A DNA stretch of 64,000 nt from Ramlibacter ginsenosidimutans (GCF_042678185.1 NZ_JBHUDQ010000017.1), one strand, 5' to 3'; positions 18,565 to 27,228 are shown, counted from the first letter of the stretch. Made by a program: numbers and translations. The notes: generated by a model not told the origin, from the letters alone.

Positions 18565-20339
18565 CGCTGCGCGTCCCACAGGGCGATGGCCGCGAGCGCC
18601 CGCAGCTCGCGCGTGTAGTTGGCGCTGCCCTCGCGATGCGCGACCAGCATGCGCTCGATCTCCGCCGGCGCGAACAGTTCGTCCAGCAGCGGGCTGGCCG
18701 CCAGCGCCTGCCGCAACCACCCATGGCTCTCGTTGCGGAACCATTCACCGACCGGCACCGTGAACATCTGCTTGCGCCGATACGCCAGGTCCTCGCCGAT
18801 CAGGGGCGCGACCGCGCGCTTGTACCAGTGCTTCTTGTCGCCGGAGGCGGACAGCTTGGTCCGACCCGGGGCACGGAACGCGAATTCCATCATCCGCCAG
18901 TCCAGGAAGGGCGTGCGCGCCTCGATGGACACGGCCATGCCCATGCGATCCGGCTTCACCAGGTTGTTGCCGCAAAGCAGGAGCTGCATGTCGAGGTACA
19001 GCGCCTGGTTGATGCGGTCGAAGTGCGCGGCCTGCGCGAACCAGGGCCGCGCCGCCGCCTCGAAGCTGTCGACGTCGCGCAGCCGGCGGGCGGTCTCGGG
19101 GCGGTACAGCGCCTGTTTCGCTTGCGGCGTGAACAGCGAGATCGCATCGAAGTAGCTGCGCTGGAACTGCACCTCGGGCTGTGTGAACGCGTCCGGCCGC
19201 GCGAAGTACCCGGCGTACTTGTCGTAGCCGGCGAAGAGCTCGTCGCCACCGTCGCCGGTGAGCACCACCTTCACGTGGCGCGCGGCCAGCTCGCTCACGC
19301 GCAGCGTCGGCATGAAGGAGGCGTCGCCATGTGGCTGGTCCAGGTGGTGCAGCACCCGCGGCCATTGATCCAGCATGTTCAGCTCGGCGATCTCGCTCGT
19401 GTGCGCGCAGCCGAAGCGCTGCGCTGCCTGCGCCGCGTAGGCGGATTCGTCGAAGCGCGGGTCGGCAAAGCCGATGCAGAAGGTGCGCACCGGCTGCTGC
19501 ACGTGGCGCGCCATCAGCGCCACGATGCTGCTGGAGTCCACGCCGCCGGAGAGGAAGGCGCCCCAGGGCACGTCGGCCCGCAGGCGGATCCGCGTCGCGT
19601 CGTCGAGCAGGGCGAGGAATTCCGCGGACCAGTCGCCGAAGTCCTGCTCGCGCTCCCGCTGCGCGGACAGGTCCCACCAGCGGCCCTGCTCCACGCCGCC
19701 GCGCGTGAACTTCATCCAGCATCCGGGCATCACGTGGCGGATGCCTTGCCAGACGGTCCAGGGCGCGGGAATGTAGTTGAAGCTCAGGTAGTGGTGGATG
19801 GCCTCGAGGTCCAGCGCCGGCTGCGCGGGCAGGGCCTGCAGCAGCGCCTTGATCTCCGAGCCGAACAGCCGCCGCTCGCCCTGCTCGGCCACGTAGAGCG
19901 GCTTCACCCCGATGCGGTCGCGCACCAGCAGCAGCGAATCGTCGCGCGCGTCGTCGATCGCGATCGCGAACATGCCGTTCAGGCGCTGCACGAAGGCCAG
20001 GCCGTCGCGCTCGTACAGGCGCAGCAGCACCTCGGTGTCGGAGGCCGTGTCCAGCCGCACGCCCTGCGCGCGCAGTTCGGCGGCGAGCTCCACGTAGTTG
20101 AAGATCTCGCCGTTCTGCACGACGGCGATGCGGCCGTCGTCCGACACGAAGGGCTGGTGGCCGTGCGCGAGGTCGATGATGGACAGGCGCCGGTTGCCCA
20201 CGGCCACGCCGCGCTGCCGGTCGTGGTGGATGCCCTCGTCGTCGGGACCGCGGTGCACCAGCGAGGCCGCCATCGCGGCCAGTGCCTGGTCAGGCAGCGC
20301 GCGACGCTCGCGGTCCCAGTAGCCGAAGATGCCGCACAT
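18561..20339 (-). CDS. asnB: Asparagine synthase (glutamine-hydrolysing) family amidotransferase
   Basis: A 592-residue two-domain protein. The N-terminal glutaminase domain has nucleophile C2 (MCGIFGYW), LVHRGPDDEG and VQNGEIFNY. The synthetase domain has the ATP loop FLSGGVDSSS (~265-274) and LTGDGGDELFAGYDKYAG. All catalytic residues appear intact. In polysaccharide clusters such AsnB paralogues amidate a sugar acid or install an amidino group rather than making asparagine. That role is inferred from context. It abuts the sugar transferase with no gap (stop ends at 20340, ATG at 20339). Confidence 0.88.
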   Translation of the reverse strand: MCGIFGYWDRERRALPDQALAAMAASLVHRGPDDEGIHHDRQRGVAVGNRRLSIIDLAHGHQPFVSDDGRIAVVQNGEIFNYVELAAELRAQGVRLDTASDTEVLLRLYERDGLAFVQRLNGMFAIAIDDARDDSLLLVRDRIGVKPLYVAEQGERRLFGSEIKALLQALPAQPALDLEAIHHYLSFNYIPAPWTVWQGIRHVMPGCWMKFTRGGVEQGRWWDLSAQREREQDFGDWSAEFLALLDDATRIRLRADVPWGAFLSGGVDSSSIVALMARHVQQPVRTFCIGFADPRFDESAYAAQAAQRFGCAHTSEIAELNMLDQWPRVLHHLDQPHGDASFMPTLRVSELAARHVKVVLTGDGGDELFAGYDKYAGYFARPDAFTQPEVQFQRSYFDAISLFTPQAKQALYRPETARRLRDVDSFEAAARPWFAQAAHFDRINQALYLDMQLLLCGNNLVKPDRMGMAVSIEARTPFLDWRMMEFAFRAPGRTKLSASGDKKHWYKRAVAPLIGEDLAYRRKQMFTVPVGEWFRNESHGWLRQALAASPLLDELFAPAEIERMLVAHREGSANYTRELRALAAIALWDAQR

Positions 20340-20894
20340 TCAGTTCGCTCCGCGGCCGGTGAGGCGGCCGGCCGTGCGCGCGAGGATCCTGCAGTCCAGC
20401 CACAGGTCGTGCTCGCGCACGTAGCGCAGGTCCAGCTCGCGCCGCTGGTCCTCGGTGCCTTCCGAGCGCAGCTCCACCTGCGCGAGCCCCGTGATCCCGG
20501 GCCGCACGCTGCAGCGCAAGGCCCAGTCGGCATCGTTGTAGAGGGACCGTTGCACCGGCACGTCCGGCCGCGGGCCCACCAGGCTCATGTCGCCCTTGAG
20601 CACGTTGAGCAACTGCGGCAGTTCGTCGAGGCTGGTGCGGCGGATGAAAAGGCCCACGCGCGTGATGCGCGGGTCGTTCGCGGACGTGTTGAAGGGGCCG
20701 ATCGCCGCGGCGTTGCGTACCATGCTGCGGAACTTGAGCATGCCGAAGGCGCGGCCGCCCAGGCCGATGCGGGTCTGGCGGAACAGCACGGGGAAGCCGC
20801 TGTCGATGGCGACGGCCGCGGCGGTCACCAGCAGCACCGGGGACAGCAGCAGCAGCGCGAGGGCGGAAACGAGGACGTCCATCGCGCGCTTCAT
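20340..20894 (-). CDS. Initiating sugar-phosphate transferase (PglC/WecP-type)
   Basis: A 184-residue bacterial sugar transferase, the small monotopic phosphoglycosyl transferase form. One N-terminal hydrophobic re-entrant helix (~3-29) is followed by the conserved core: FRQTRIGLGGR, MLKFRSM, RRTSLDELPQLLNVLKGDM, SLVGPRP and RPGITGLAQV. It loads the first sugar phosphate onto undecaprenyl phosphate, so this operon probably builds a lipid-linked oligosaccharide. The Asp-Glu catalytic pair (LDELPQ) is intact. It overlaps the aldolase gene by 4 bases. Confidence 0.9.
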   Translation of the reverse strand: MKRAMDVLVSALALLLLSPVLLVTAAAVAIDSGFPVLFRQTRIGLGGRAFGMLKFRSMVRNAAAIGPFNTSANDPRITRVGLFIRRTSLDELPQLLNVLKGDMSLVGPRPDVPVQRSLYNDADWALRCSVRPGITGLAQVELRSEGTEDQRRELDLRYVREHDLWLDCRILARTAGRLTGRGAN

Positions 20895-21694
20895 GGCCGC
20901 CGTGCCAGCCCCGCGGCGATGGAGCGGATGCGCTCGGCGATGCGCTCCCCATCGGCGGCGACCTGCTGCGGCGTGCGCGCCGCGAGCTCGCGCTCGGTCT
21001 CGCGCAGCGCCGCGATCTCCCGCTCGAAATCCATCTCCGAGTCGCGGTGGAAGGTGCGCGAGAGGATCACCGCGCCCGAGCCCAGCCGCAGGTGTTCCGC
21101 CAGCACGTCGCGTCCGGGCAGCAGGCCTTCGCCCAGCCGGGCGATGCCGCCGAAGCCGAAGCGCAGGCCCTGCGCCTGCGCCACGCCGGCCACGCGCGCA
21201 ACGCTGCCATCCGCCAGCGGTTCGAACATGAAGCGGCAGCCGAGCGACACGTGCAGGTCGTTGAGCCCGACGTAGATCTCCTGCAGGCCGGGCGTGCCCG
21301 CCCAGTCGTCCACGGTCGCGAGCGCCGCGGCGGTTTCCAGCAGGGGCACGACGGGCGCGCGGCCGGCCACGATGCGCGAGAAGGCGGCGAGCTGCTCGCG
21401 TCCGTCGAACATCGGCAGCATCAGCGCATCGGCGCCGCGCGCCAGCACGGCATCGACTTCCTGGGCGGTGCCCTCGTGCAGCGGATTGACCCGCACCATC
21501 AGTGGCGAGCGGCGCAGCACTGCACGGACGCGCGCGACGTCATCGAGCTGGTGCGCGCTGATGAAGGTGTTGCGGCCGGCCTGGCGTTCCGCCTTGCCCA
21601 GGCGCTCCAGGTCGACGAACAGGCGAAAGCCGCCCAACGCATCGCAGCGTCGGGCAAACGCCGGATCGTTGGTGATCTGTATCAGCTCGAGCAT
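20891..21694 (-). CDS. HpcH/HpaI aldolase/citrate lyase family protein
   Basis: A 267-residue TIM-barrel protein. Family features seen are LFVDLERLGKAERQ, a metal/substrate segment around MVRVNPLHEG, MLPMFDGREQL, PLLETAAAL and the acidic GLNDLHVSLG. These enzymes make or split C-C bonds with pyruvate-type donors or CoA esters. Placed between the sugar transferase and the flippase, it may build an unusual acyl or keto substituent; nothing more specific can be supported. The ATG at 21694 is chosen because translation upstream runs into the flippase gene in another frame. Confidence 0.78.
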   Translation of the reverse strand: MLELIQITNDPAFARRCDALGGFRLFVDLERLGKAERQAGRNTFISAHQLDDVARVRAVLRRSPLMVRVNPLHEGTAQEVDAVLARGADALMLPMFDGREQLAAFSRIVAGRAPVVPLLETAAALATVDDWAGTPGLQEIYVGLNDLHVSLGCRFMFEPLADGSVARVAGVAQAQGLRFGFGGIARLGEGLLPGRDVLAEHLRLGSGAVILSRTFHRDSEMDFEREIAALRETERELAARTPQQVAADGERIAERIRSIAAGLARRP

Positions 21695-21705
21695 GCCCAC
21701 CGCGA

Positions 21706-23154
21706 TTATCGCGCCAGCGCCGTGCGCAGGTCGGCACTGGCCCACCAGCTCGCACCGATGATGAGGATGGCCGCGCCAAGCGCGCCGGCCCACTGCATGC
21801 CGGCGCCTGCAGGCAGGCCCGTGAACCCCAGCAGCGCCTGCAGCAGCAGCAGCGCGATGCCTGGCACCGCGAGCGCCCGCCACGGCAGCCAGCCCTGCCC
21901 CGCCGGCCGCACCGCATGCAGCAGGAACAGCGCGATGGCCGCCCAAAGCGCGTCCAGCCACGCCATCAGGGCCGCGCCGTGCCGCGGATGCGCAAGCAGC
22001 AGCACGACGAGCGCGACCGCATACGCCAGCACCGCGACGCGCAGCTTGTCCTGCGCGGCGAGCGCTGCCAGCGTGATCGTCACCAGCGCCTGCGGCAGCA
22101 GGCTCCACGCGCCGATGCGCCCCCACTGCGCCACGTCGGCCAGGGCCTGGGGCTGCATGCGCCCCCACCCGAAGAGCAAGTGCGCGATCGCGGGCGCGGC
22201 GACCAGCAGGCCGGCCGCGCTGGCGCAGGCCAGCGTCCAGGCCAGCGCGAAGCCGCGCCGCATGCTGTGCGCCGCGTCCGCGCTGGAGCCGCCCTTGAGC
22301 GCGCTGGCGATGGGGCCCAGCGACAGCGTGCCCACCAGCTGGATGGCGAGCACCAGCGGCAGTTCCACCAGCTTCCAGCTGTAATTGAAGGTGGCGAGCG
22401 CGCCGGCCGCCTGCTGCGAAGCGAGCGAGCGCGCGGCGAAGGGCAAGGCGAGCGGCAGGCCCGCGGCGGCCGCGGCCCACAGCCACACCGTCGCGGCCGG
22501 CAGGCGCTGCACTTGCGCGCGCACGGGCGAACGGAAGGGGCGCTGGCGCCACTGCAGCCACGCGAGCCGCGCCGCCATCGCGAGCAGCAGCCCCGTGCCA
22601 AGGACGATCACGCCCGTGGGCGGAGCGGCCACGAGCGCCAGTGCGAGCAGCAGCGCCGCGATCAGCACGGCGTTCACCACCAGGTTCGCCGCGTACATGC
22701 CCACGAAGTCGCGCTCGTGCTGCAGCCGCGTGACCCACAAGGCCGAGAGCAAGGCGAGCGGAAGCGCGAGCGCACTCCACGCCAGGCCGTTGGCGGCGAC
22801 CGCGGCCAGCGCGGGCGGCAGGCCCGAGGCCAGCAGGCGGGTGGCGGGGCCGCGAGCGACGACCAGCAGCAGCGCGAGTGCGGAGCCGGCACCGATCAGC
22901 CAGCGCGCGACCTGGCGCTGGGTGGCGGCGATGCGCGCGCCCTCCTCGTGGGCCCACGCCGGCAGCAGCACGAAGGCCAGCGCGCCGCTGGCGAGCAGGC
23001 CGGCCAGCCAGTCCGGCAGGGTGAGCATCAGGACAGCCACGTCGCCCATGCCGCTGGCGCCGAAAGCGGCTGCCTGGGCCGATTCACGGACCAGGCCGAG
23101 CAGGCGGCTGGCGAGAAGCAATGCGAGGGACAGGGCGCCGGCCTTCAGGAACAT
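21706..23154 (-). CDS. MurJ/MviN-family lipid-linked glycan flippase
   Basis: A 482-residue polytopic membrane protein with about 12-14 hydrophobic helices. The N-terminus (LLASRLLGLVRESAQAAAFG, then a GMGDVAVLMLTLPDWLAGLL segment cut here to LPDWLAGLLASGAL) follows the MurJ pattern of helix 1 and helix 2. Its position as first gene of the glycan operon suggests it flips the finished lipid-linked oligosaccharide, acting as a Wzx substitute, rather than lipid II. An in-frame ATG three codons upstream (23163) is also possible. The gap to the aldolase is only 11 bases. Confidence 0.8.
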   Translation of the reverse strand: MFLKAGALSLALLLASRLLGLVRESAQAAAFGASGMGDVAVLMLTLPDWLAGLLASGALAFVLLPAWAHEEGARIAATQRQVARWLIGAGSALALLLVVARGPATRLLASGLPPALAAVAANGLAWSALALPLALLSALWVTRLQHERDFVGMYAANLVVNAVLIAALLLALALVAAPPTGVIVLGTGLLLAMAARLAWLQWRQRPFRSPVRAQVQRLPAATVWLWAAAAAGLPLALPFAARSLASQQAAGALATFNYSWKLVELPLVLAIQLVGTLSLGPIASALKGGSSADAAHSMRRGFALAWTLACASAAGLLVAAPAIAHLLFGWGRMQPQALADVAQWGRIGAWSLLPQALVTITLAALAAQDKLRVAVLAYAVALVVLLLAHPRHGAALMAWLDALWAAIALFLLHAVRPAGQGWLPWRALAVPGIALLLLQALLGFTGLPAGAGMQWAGALGAAILIIGASWWASADLRTALAR

Positions 23155-23189
23155 GGCGGGCATTATCCGTGTCGACGGACGAGCTCCCC

Positions 23190-23217
23190 GGCGAAACCTA
23201 CAATCGAGGGTTTCGCC
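23190..23217. promoter_or_regulatory. Inverted repeat with embedded -10-like box between flippase and lysS
   Basis: Perfect 9-bp arms GGCGAAACC and GGTTTCGCC flank a 10-base centre. The centre contains TACAAT (23199-23204), a good -10 hexamer for lysS, with ~38 bases to the lysS ATG. The repeat is the only strong symmetric element in the 88-bp divergent gap, so it could be an operator for one or both units or a 5'-leader hairpin. No convincing -35 is visible. Confidence 0.5.
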
Positions 23218-23242
23218 CCCCGGAGCGCCCGCGCGCCCACCC

Positions 23243-24769
23243 ATGTCGCAAGAACAGACCACCCCGCCCACCGACGAGAACCAGCTGATCGCGGAACGCC
23301 GCGAGAAGCTCAAGGCCCTGCGCGAGGCGCACCGGCAAGGCCAGGGCCCGGCCTTCCCCAACGACTTCAAGCCCGGCGACCAGGCCGCGCAACTGCAGGC
23401 CGCGCATGGCGCCAAGACGGCGGAGCAGCTGGAAGCCGAAGGCACGATCGCCCGCGTGGCCGGCCGCATGATGTTGAAGCGCGTGATGGGCAAGGCCAGC
23501 TTCGCGACGCTGCAGGACGCGAGCGGCCGCATCCAGGTCTACGTGACGCGCGATGCCGTGGGCGAGGCAGCCTACGCCGCCTTCAAGCACTGGGACCTGG
23601 GCGACATCGTGGGCGCCGAGGGCAAGGTGTTCAAGACGCGCACCGGCGAGCTGTCGCTGCACGCCACCTCCATCCGGCTGCTGACCAAGAGCCTGCGCCC
23701 GATGCCGGACAAGTTCCACGGCATGCAGGACCAGGAGACCAAGTACCGCCAGCGCTACGTGGACCTGATGACCGACGAGGACGCGCGCAAGCGCTTCGTC
23801 GCGCGCAGCAAGGCCATGTCGGGCATCCGCGAGTACATGGTGCACCACGGCTTCCTGGAAGTGGAGACGCCCATGCTCCACCCCATTCCCGGCGGCGCCA
23901 ACGCCAAGCCCTTCATCACGCACCACAACGCGCTGGACCAGGAGATGTACCTGCGCATCGCGCCGGAGCTGTACCTCAAGCGCCTGCTGGTGGGCGGCTT
24001 CGAGCGCGTGTTCGAGATCAACCGCAACTTCCGCAACGAAGGCATCTCGGTCCGGCACAACCCCGAGTTCACGATGATGGAGTTCTACGCGGCCTACTGG
24101 AATTACCGCGACCTGATGGACTTCACCGAGGCCTTGCTGCGCGACGCGGCACAGAAGGCCGTGGGCACCTTGCAGCTGACCTACGGCGGCAAGGACGTGG
24201 ACCTGTCCAAACCCTTCGAACGGCTGACGATTCCCGAGGCGATCGTGCGCCACACCGATGCCGGCGACAACGTGGGCAACCGCGACTGGCTCATCCAGCA
24301 ACTGCGCAAGCTGGGCATGACGGAGGAGAAGGAGCGCCTGTCGGGCCGCTCGCTCGCCTCGCTGCAGGTGCTGTTCTTCGAGGAGAAGGTGGAAGAGAAG
24401 CTCTGGCAGCCGACCTTCATCATGGAGCACCCGACCGAGATCTCGCCGCTGGCGCGCGCCAACGACGACCGTCCCGAGGTCACCGAGCGCTTCGAGCTGT
24501 ACATCACCGGCCGCGAACTGGCCAACGGCTTCTCGGAGCTGAACGACGCCGAGGACCAGGCCGCGCGCTTCCAGGCGCAGGTGAGCGCCAAGGACGCGGG
24601 CGACGACGAGGCGATGTTCTTCGACCACGACTTCGTCCGCGCGCTGGAGTACGGGATGCCGCCGGCCGGTGGCTGCGGCATCGGCATCGACCGGCTGATG
24701 ATGCTGCTGACGGACAGCGCAAGCATCCGCGACGTCATCCTGTTCCCCGCGCTGCGGCGCGAGGGCTGA
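23243..24769 (+). CDS. lysS: Lysyl-tRNA synthetase, class II
   Basis: Charges tRNA-Lys with lysine. It has 508 residues. The N-terminal OB-fold anticodon domain is at ~65-190. The class II core has motif 1 around VETPMLHPIPGGANA, motif 2 RNFRNEGISVRHNPEF and motif 3 GCGIGIDRLMMLLTD. The start is ATG 23243 (MSQEQTTPP), giving a ~20-residue leader normal for the family. It runs divergently from the glycan operon and ends 4 bases before the converging MFS gene. Confidence 0.96.
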   Translation: MSQEQTTPPTDENQLIAERREKLKALREAHRQGQGPAFPNDFKPGDQAAQLQAAHGAKTAEQLEAEGTIARVAGRMMLKRVMGKASFATLQDASGRIQVYVTRDAVGEAAYAAFKHWDLGDIVGAEGKVFKTRTGELSLHATSIRLLTKSLRPMPDKFHGMQDQETKYRQRYVDLMTDEDARKRFVARSKAMSGIREYMVHHGFLEVETPMLHPIPGGANAKPFITHHNALDQEMYLRIAPELYLKRLLVGGFERVFEINRNFRNEGISVRHNPEFTMMEFYAAYWNYRDLMDFTEALLRDAAQKAVGTLQLTYGGKDVDLSKPFERLTIPEAIVRHTDAGDNVGNRDWLIQQLRKLGMTEEKERLSGRSLASLQVLFFEEKVEEKLWQPTFIMEHPTEISPLARANDDRPEVTERFELYITGRELANGFSELNDAEDQAARFQAQVSAKDAGDDEAMFFDHDFVRALEYGMPPAGGCGIGIDRLMMLLTDSASIRDVILFPALRREG

Positions 24770-24773
24770 GCGC

Positions 24774-25991
24774 TCAGGACGCCGAGGTCAGCGCGGTGGG
24801 CTGCTGTTCGCGCAGCAGCGGCCGCATGGCCGCCAGGCCCAGCAAGGGACCGGCCGCCAGCCACGGAAGCACGTGCGCGAGCGGCCAGGCCTGGGCCGCA
24901 CGCACGAACAGCTCGATGCTCGCCACCGAGATCGCGAAGCCCAGGCTGTTGCTGAAGGTCAGCACGCTGCCCACCACCGCGGGCGGCGCATTGCGCGCCG
25001 TCAGCGCGGAGAACTGCGGTGAGTCGCCGACGACCGTCGTGCCCCACATCAGCAGCCAGGCCACGAACAGCGGCAGCGGCGCATCCAGCAGCCACGGCGA
25101 GGCGAGGCAGCAGCCCGCGCTCGTCGCGAGCTGCCACTGCGCGATGCGCGCACTGCCCCAGCGCCGCACCAGCAGCCCGCCGCCGGCGCAGCCGAGCGCG
25201 CCCGCGGCGATGGTCCAGAAGGCAAGCGCGCTGCGCTGCGCGCCTTCGTAGCGCGTCGCGACGATGACGGGCACCAGCACATACAGCGAATACAGCTCCC
25301 ACATGTGGCCGAAGTAGCCGCAGACCGATGCGCGCAGTCGCGCTTCGCGCCAGAGCGCCGACAAGGCCTGCAGGCGCACCGGCACCCCGCTGCCGCGGGG
25401 CCGGTCCGGCACCAGGGTGGCGGTGGCGATGCCGCCGAGCGCCGCGAGCAGCGACACCGACAGCACGACCCACTGCCAGGCTTGCAGCCCGCCGCCGGCC
25501 GCATGCGCGCTCGCATCGCCCGCCAACGCGCGCAAGCCGTGCGGCAAGGCGGTCCCCAGGACCAGCGCGCCGATCAACACGCCGAGCGCCGCCCCCAAGC
25601 CGCCGCGGTACCAGCTCGCCGCGATCTTCATGCCGACCGGATAGATGCCCGCGAGCAGGAAGCCCACGGCAAAGCGCAGCGCCACCAGGGTGGCGAACTG
25701 GCCATTCAGCGATGCGATGGCGGCGTTGCACGCTGCGCCCAGCAGGGCGCACGTGAGGAAGACGCGGGTCGGACGGAAGCGGTCGGCCAGCATCAGCAGC
25801 GCGAACACCAGCGTGCCGGCGACGAAGCCCAGCTGCACGGCCGTCGACACGGTCGCGAGCGCCGAGGGCGGCAAGCCCCAGGCTCCTTGCAGGTCGGGCA
25901 GCACGGCATTCACCGCGAACCACAGCGACGTGCCGGCGAATTGCGAGAGCACGATCACCGGCAGGATGCGGCGCGGCACAGGCGGGTCCAT
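24774..25991 (-). CDS. MFS transporter (CynX/NNP-like, 12 TM)
   Basis: A 405-residue protein of 12 predicted hydrophobic helices in two sixes. The N-terminal half has LSQFAGTSLWFAVNAVLPDL and a helix 2-3 loop LADRFRPTRVF of the MFS signature type. RFAVGFLLAGIYPVGMKIAASW is the helix 4-5 segment, shown here as GFLLAGIYPVGMKIAASW. The substrate is not deducible. It starts at ATG 25991, upstream of which lies a 600-bp repeat-filled gap. It converges on lysS with 4 bases between stops and no room for a terminator. Confidence 0.85.
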   Translation of the reverse strand: MDPPVPRRILPVIVLSQFAGTSLWFAVNAVLPDLQGAWGLPPSALATVSTAVQLGFVAGTLVFALLMLADRFRPTRVFLTCALLGAACNAAIASLNGQFATLVALRFAVGFLLAGIYPVGMKIAASWYRGGLGAALGVLIGALVLGTALPHGLRALAGDASAHAAGGGLQAWQWVVLSVSLLAALGGIATATLVPDRPRGSGVPVRLQALSALWREARLRASVCGYFGHMWELYSLYVLVPVIVATRYEGAQRSALAFWTIAAGALGCAGGGLLVRRWGSARIAQWQLATSAGCCLASPWLLDAPLPLFVAWLLMWGTTVVGDSPQFSALTARNAPPAVVGSVLTFSNSLGFAISVASIELFVRAAQAWPLAHVLPWLAAGPLLGLAAMRPLLREQQPTALTSAS

Positions 25992-26096
25992 GCGGCATTC
26001 TGGCGCAGCAGGCAGGTGGAGGCGCTCGTCTACGGGCTCTGCCGGAGCTGAGCCGACGAACAGAAGCGTGGTGCCGCCGTTCCCCCTTGCCGGACC

Positions 26097-26198
26097 GGAC
26101 CGGGGCAGCCCGCCTCTGCGAATGTCCCCCGGCTCGGGCTTTGACAAGCCCGAGCCTCCTCCTTTATTTCGCCGAGTCGGACTGCCCCGGCCCAGTCC
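26097..26198. repeat. Dispersed palindromic element, family 3, copy a
   Basis: The outer arms are GGACCGGGGCAGCCCG-like on the left and GGACTGCCCCGGCCCAGTCC-like on the right. The conserved internal words GCGAATGTCCCCCG and CTCCTCCTTTATTTCGCC recur in copies b and c. A perfect 11-bp internal hairpin, GGCTCGGGCTT / AAGCCCGAGCC, occupies 26131-26156. Of the 607-bp gap between the MFS and PEBP genes (25992-26598), this element, a family 1 element and the inverted family 3 copy fill the middle; I see no gene there. Confidence 0.85.
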
Positions 26199-26254
26199 TG
26201 CGCCGCATGTGATCGGACAGCAGTGGCTTCGTTGCAATTGGCTCCTTTCGGTGA

Positions 26255-26318
26255 GTAGGCTGGCGGTGAGCGAAGCGAACCCCAGCGATCCAGCGTCGCG
26301 GCGCAAGCTGGGGTTCAC
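26255..26318. repeat. Dispersed palindromic element, family 1, copy 2 (right end lost)
   Basis: Begins GTAGGCTGGCGGTGAGCG and contains AACCCCAGC paired with GCTGGGGTT, but lacks the terminal CCAGCCTAC present in copies 1 and 3. It is sandwiched between two oppositely oriented family 3 elements. Confidence 0.75.
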
Positions 26319-26371
26319 CTGCGGCTTCCCGCCGGCCTGTGGCGCGCAGGTGTCCGCACCCGCACAGCGCA

Positions 26372-26478
26372 GGGCCAGGGTGGGCCTGTCCGTCTGGGCG
26401 AAATAAGGGAGGAGGAGTGGGCTTGCCAAAGCCCGCTCCGGGGGACATTCGCCCAGGCGGATAGGCCCACCCTGGCCC
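26372..26478. repeat. Dispersed palindromic element, family 3, copy b (inverted orientation)
   Basis: The outer arms GGGCCAGGGTGGGCC (26372-26386) and GGCCCACCCTGGCCC (26464-26478) are perfect 15-bp complements. Inside, TCTGGGCGAAATAAGG and GGGGGACATTCGCCCAG are the reverse complement of the words seen in copies a and c. The whole could fold into one long hairpin. The remaining ~120 bases before the PEBP gene hold only its ribosome binding site (GAGGAG at 26589-26594). Confidence 0.85.
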
Positions 26479-26598
26479 GGACCACGAGCAGCAGGCTTCC
26501 ACCGCCGCGGCCCAGCAGAGACCCCGACGCAGTCGCCCTTGTCCGACACCGCTGCCGGCTCCGTCGCGTTACACAGGACGAACCCCCGAGGAGTTGCC

Positions 26599-27228
26599 AT
26601 GCTGGAGAAACTGCCCCCGGCGGTCGGTCACGTGCTGCGTGACCGCCGCGCGGGCCTGGACAAGATCGTGTTCAACCGCAGCGGACTGCGCACGGGCATG
26701 GGCCTGCTGCAATTGTCCAGCCTGGCCTTCGTGGACCACGGCCCCATTCCCGCGCGCTACACCGCCGACGGCGAAGGCGTCTCGCCGCCGCTGGACTGGA
26801 CCGGCGTGCCGGCCGAGGCCGACAGCCTGGTGCTCGTCGTCGAGGACGCGGATGCGCCCACCGGCGAGCCGCTGGTGCACGCGATCGTGGTGGGCCTGCC
26901 CGCGGGCGACGGCAACCTGCACGAAGGCGCGCTGGACAGCCCCGGCCACGAAGGCGCGGACGTGCAGGAAGGCCGCAACTCCTACCTGCGCGCGGGCTGG
27001 CTCCCGCCCGATCCACCGCCGGGCCACGGCCAGCATCGCTATGCGTTCCAGCTGTTCGCGCTCGGCGCCGGCAAGCCCTTCAGCGGCAAGCCGGGACGCG
27101 ACGACGTGCTCGAGGCGATCCAGGAGCGCGCCATCGCGAGCGGGATGATCGTGGGCACGTACGAGCGCCCCGACGGCACCATCAAGGTCGGCGCGCCCGC
27201 AGCGGTGCGCGTGGTCCCGCCGGCCTGA
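26599..27228 (+). CDS. YbhB/YbcL family Raf-kinase-inhibitor-like (PEBP) protein
   Basis: A 209-residue phosphatidylethanolamine-binding-type protein. The PEBP core is seen in YTADGEGVSPPLDWTGVP, VVEDADAPTGEPLVHAIVVG and GHGQHRYAFQLFALG, which hold the conserved Asp, His and Arg-Tyr residues of the ligand pocket. The ~45-residue N-terminal leader (LPPAVGHVLRDRRAGLDKI) is longer than in YbhB and is not a signal peptide, so it should be cytoplasmic. The start is chosen from the GAGGAG ribosome binding site 5 bases upstream. An upstream ATG-type start at 26539 is unlikely. Confidence 0.85.
   Translation: MLEKLPPAVGHVLRDRRAGLDKIVFNRSGLRTGMGLLQLSSLAFVDHGPIPARYTADGEGVSPPLDWTGVPAEADSLVLVVEDADAPTGEPLVHAIVVGLPAGDGNLHEGALDSPGHEGADVQEGRNSYLRAGWLPPDPPPGHGQHRYAFQLFALGAGKPFSGKPGRDDVLEAIQERAIASGMIVGTYERPDGTIKVGAPAAVRVVPPA

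Noticed and set aside
18636..21275. 879-residue open frame on the plus strand opposite asnB and the sugar transferase
   Set aside because: It is antisense to genes with full motif sets. Its translation is a His/Arg/Gln/Ala-rich shadow typical of GC-rich DNA, with no domain.
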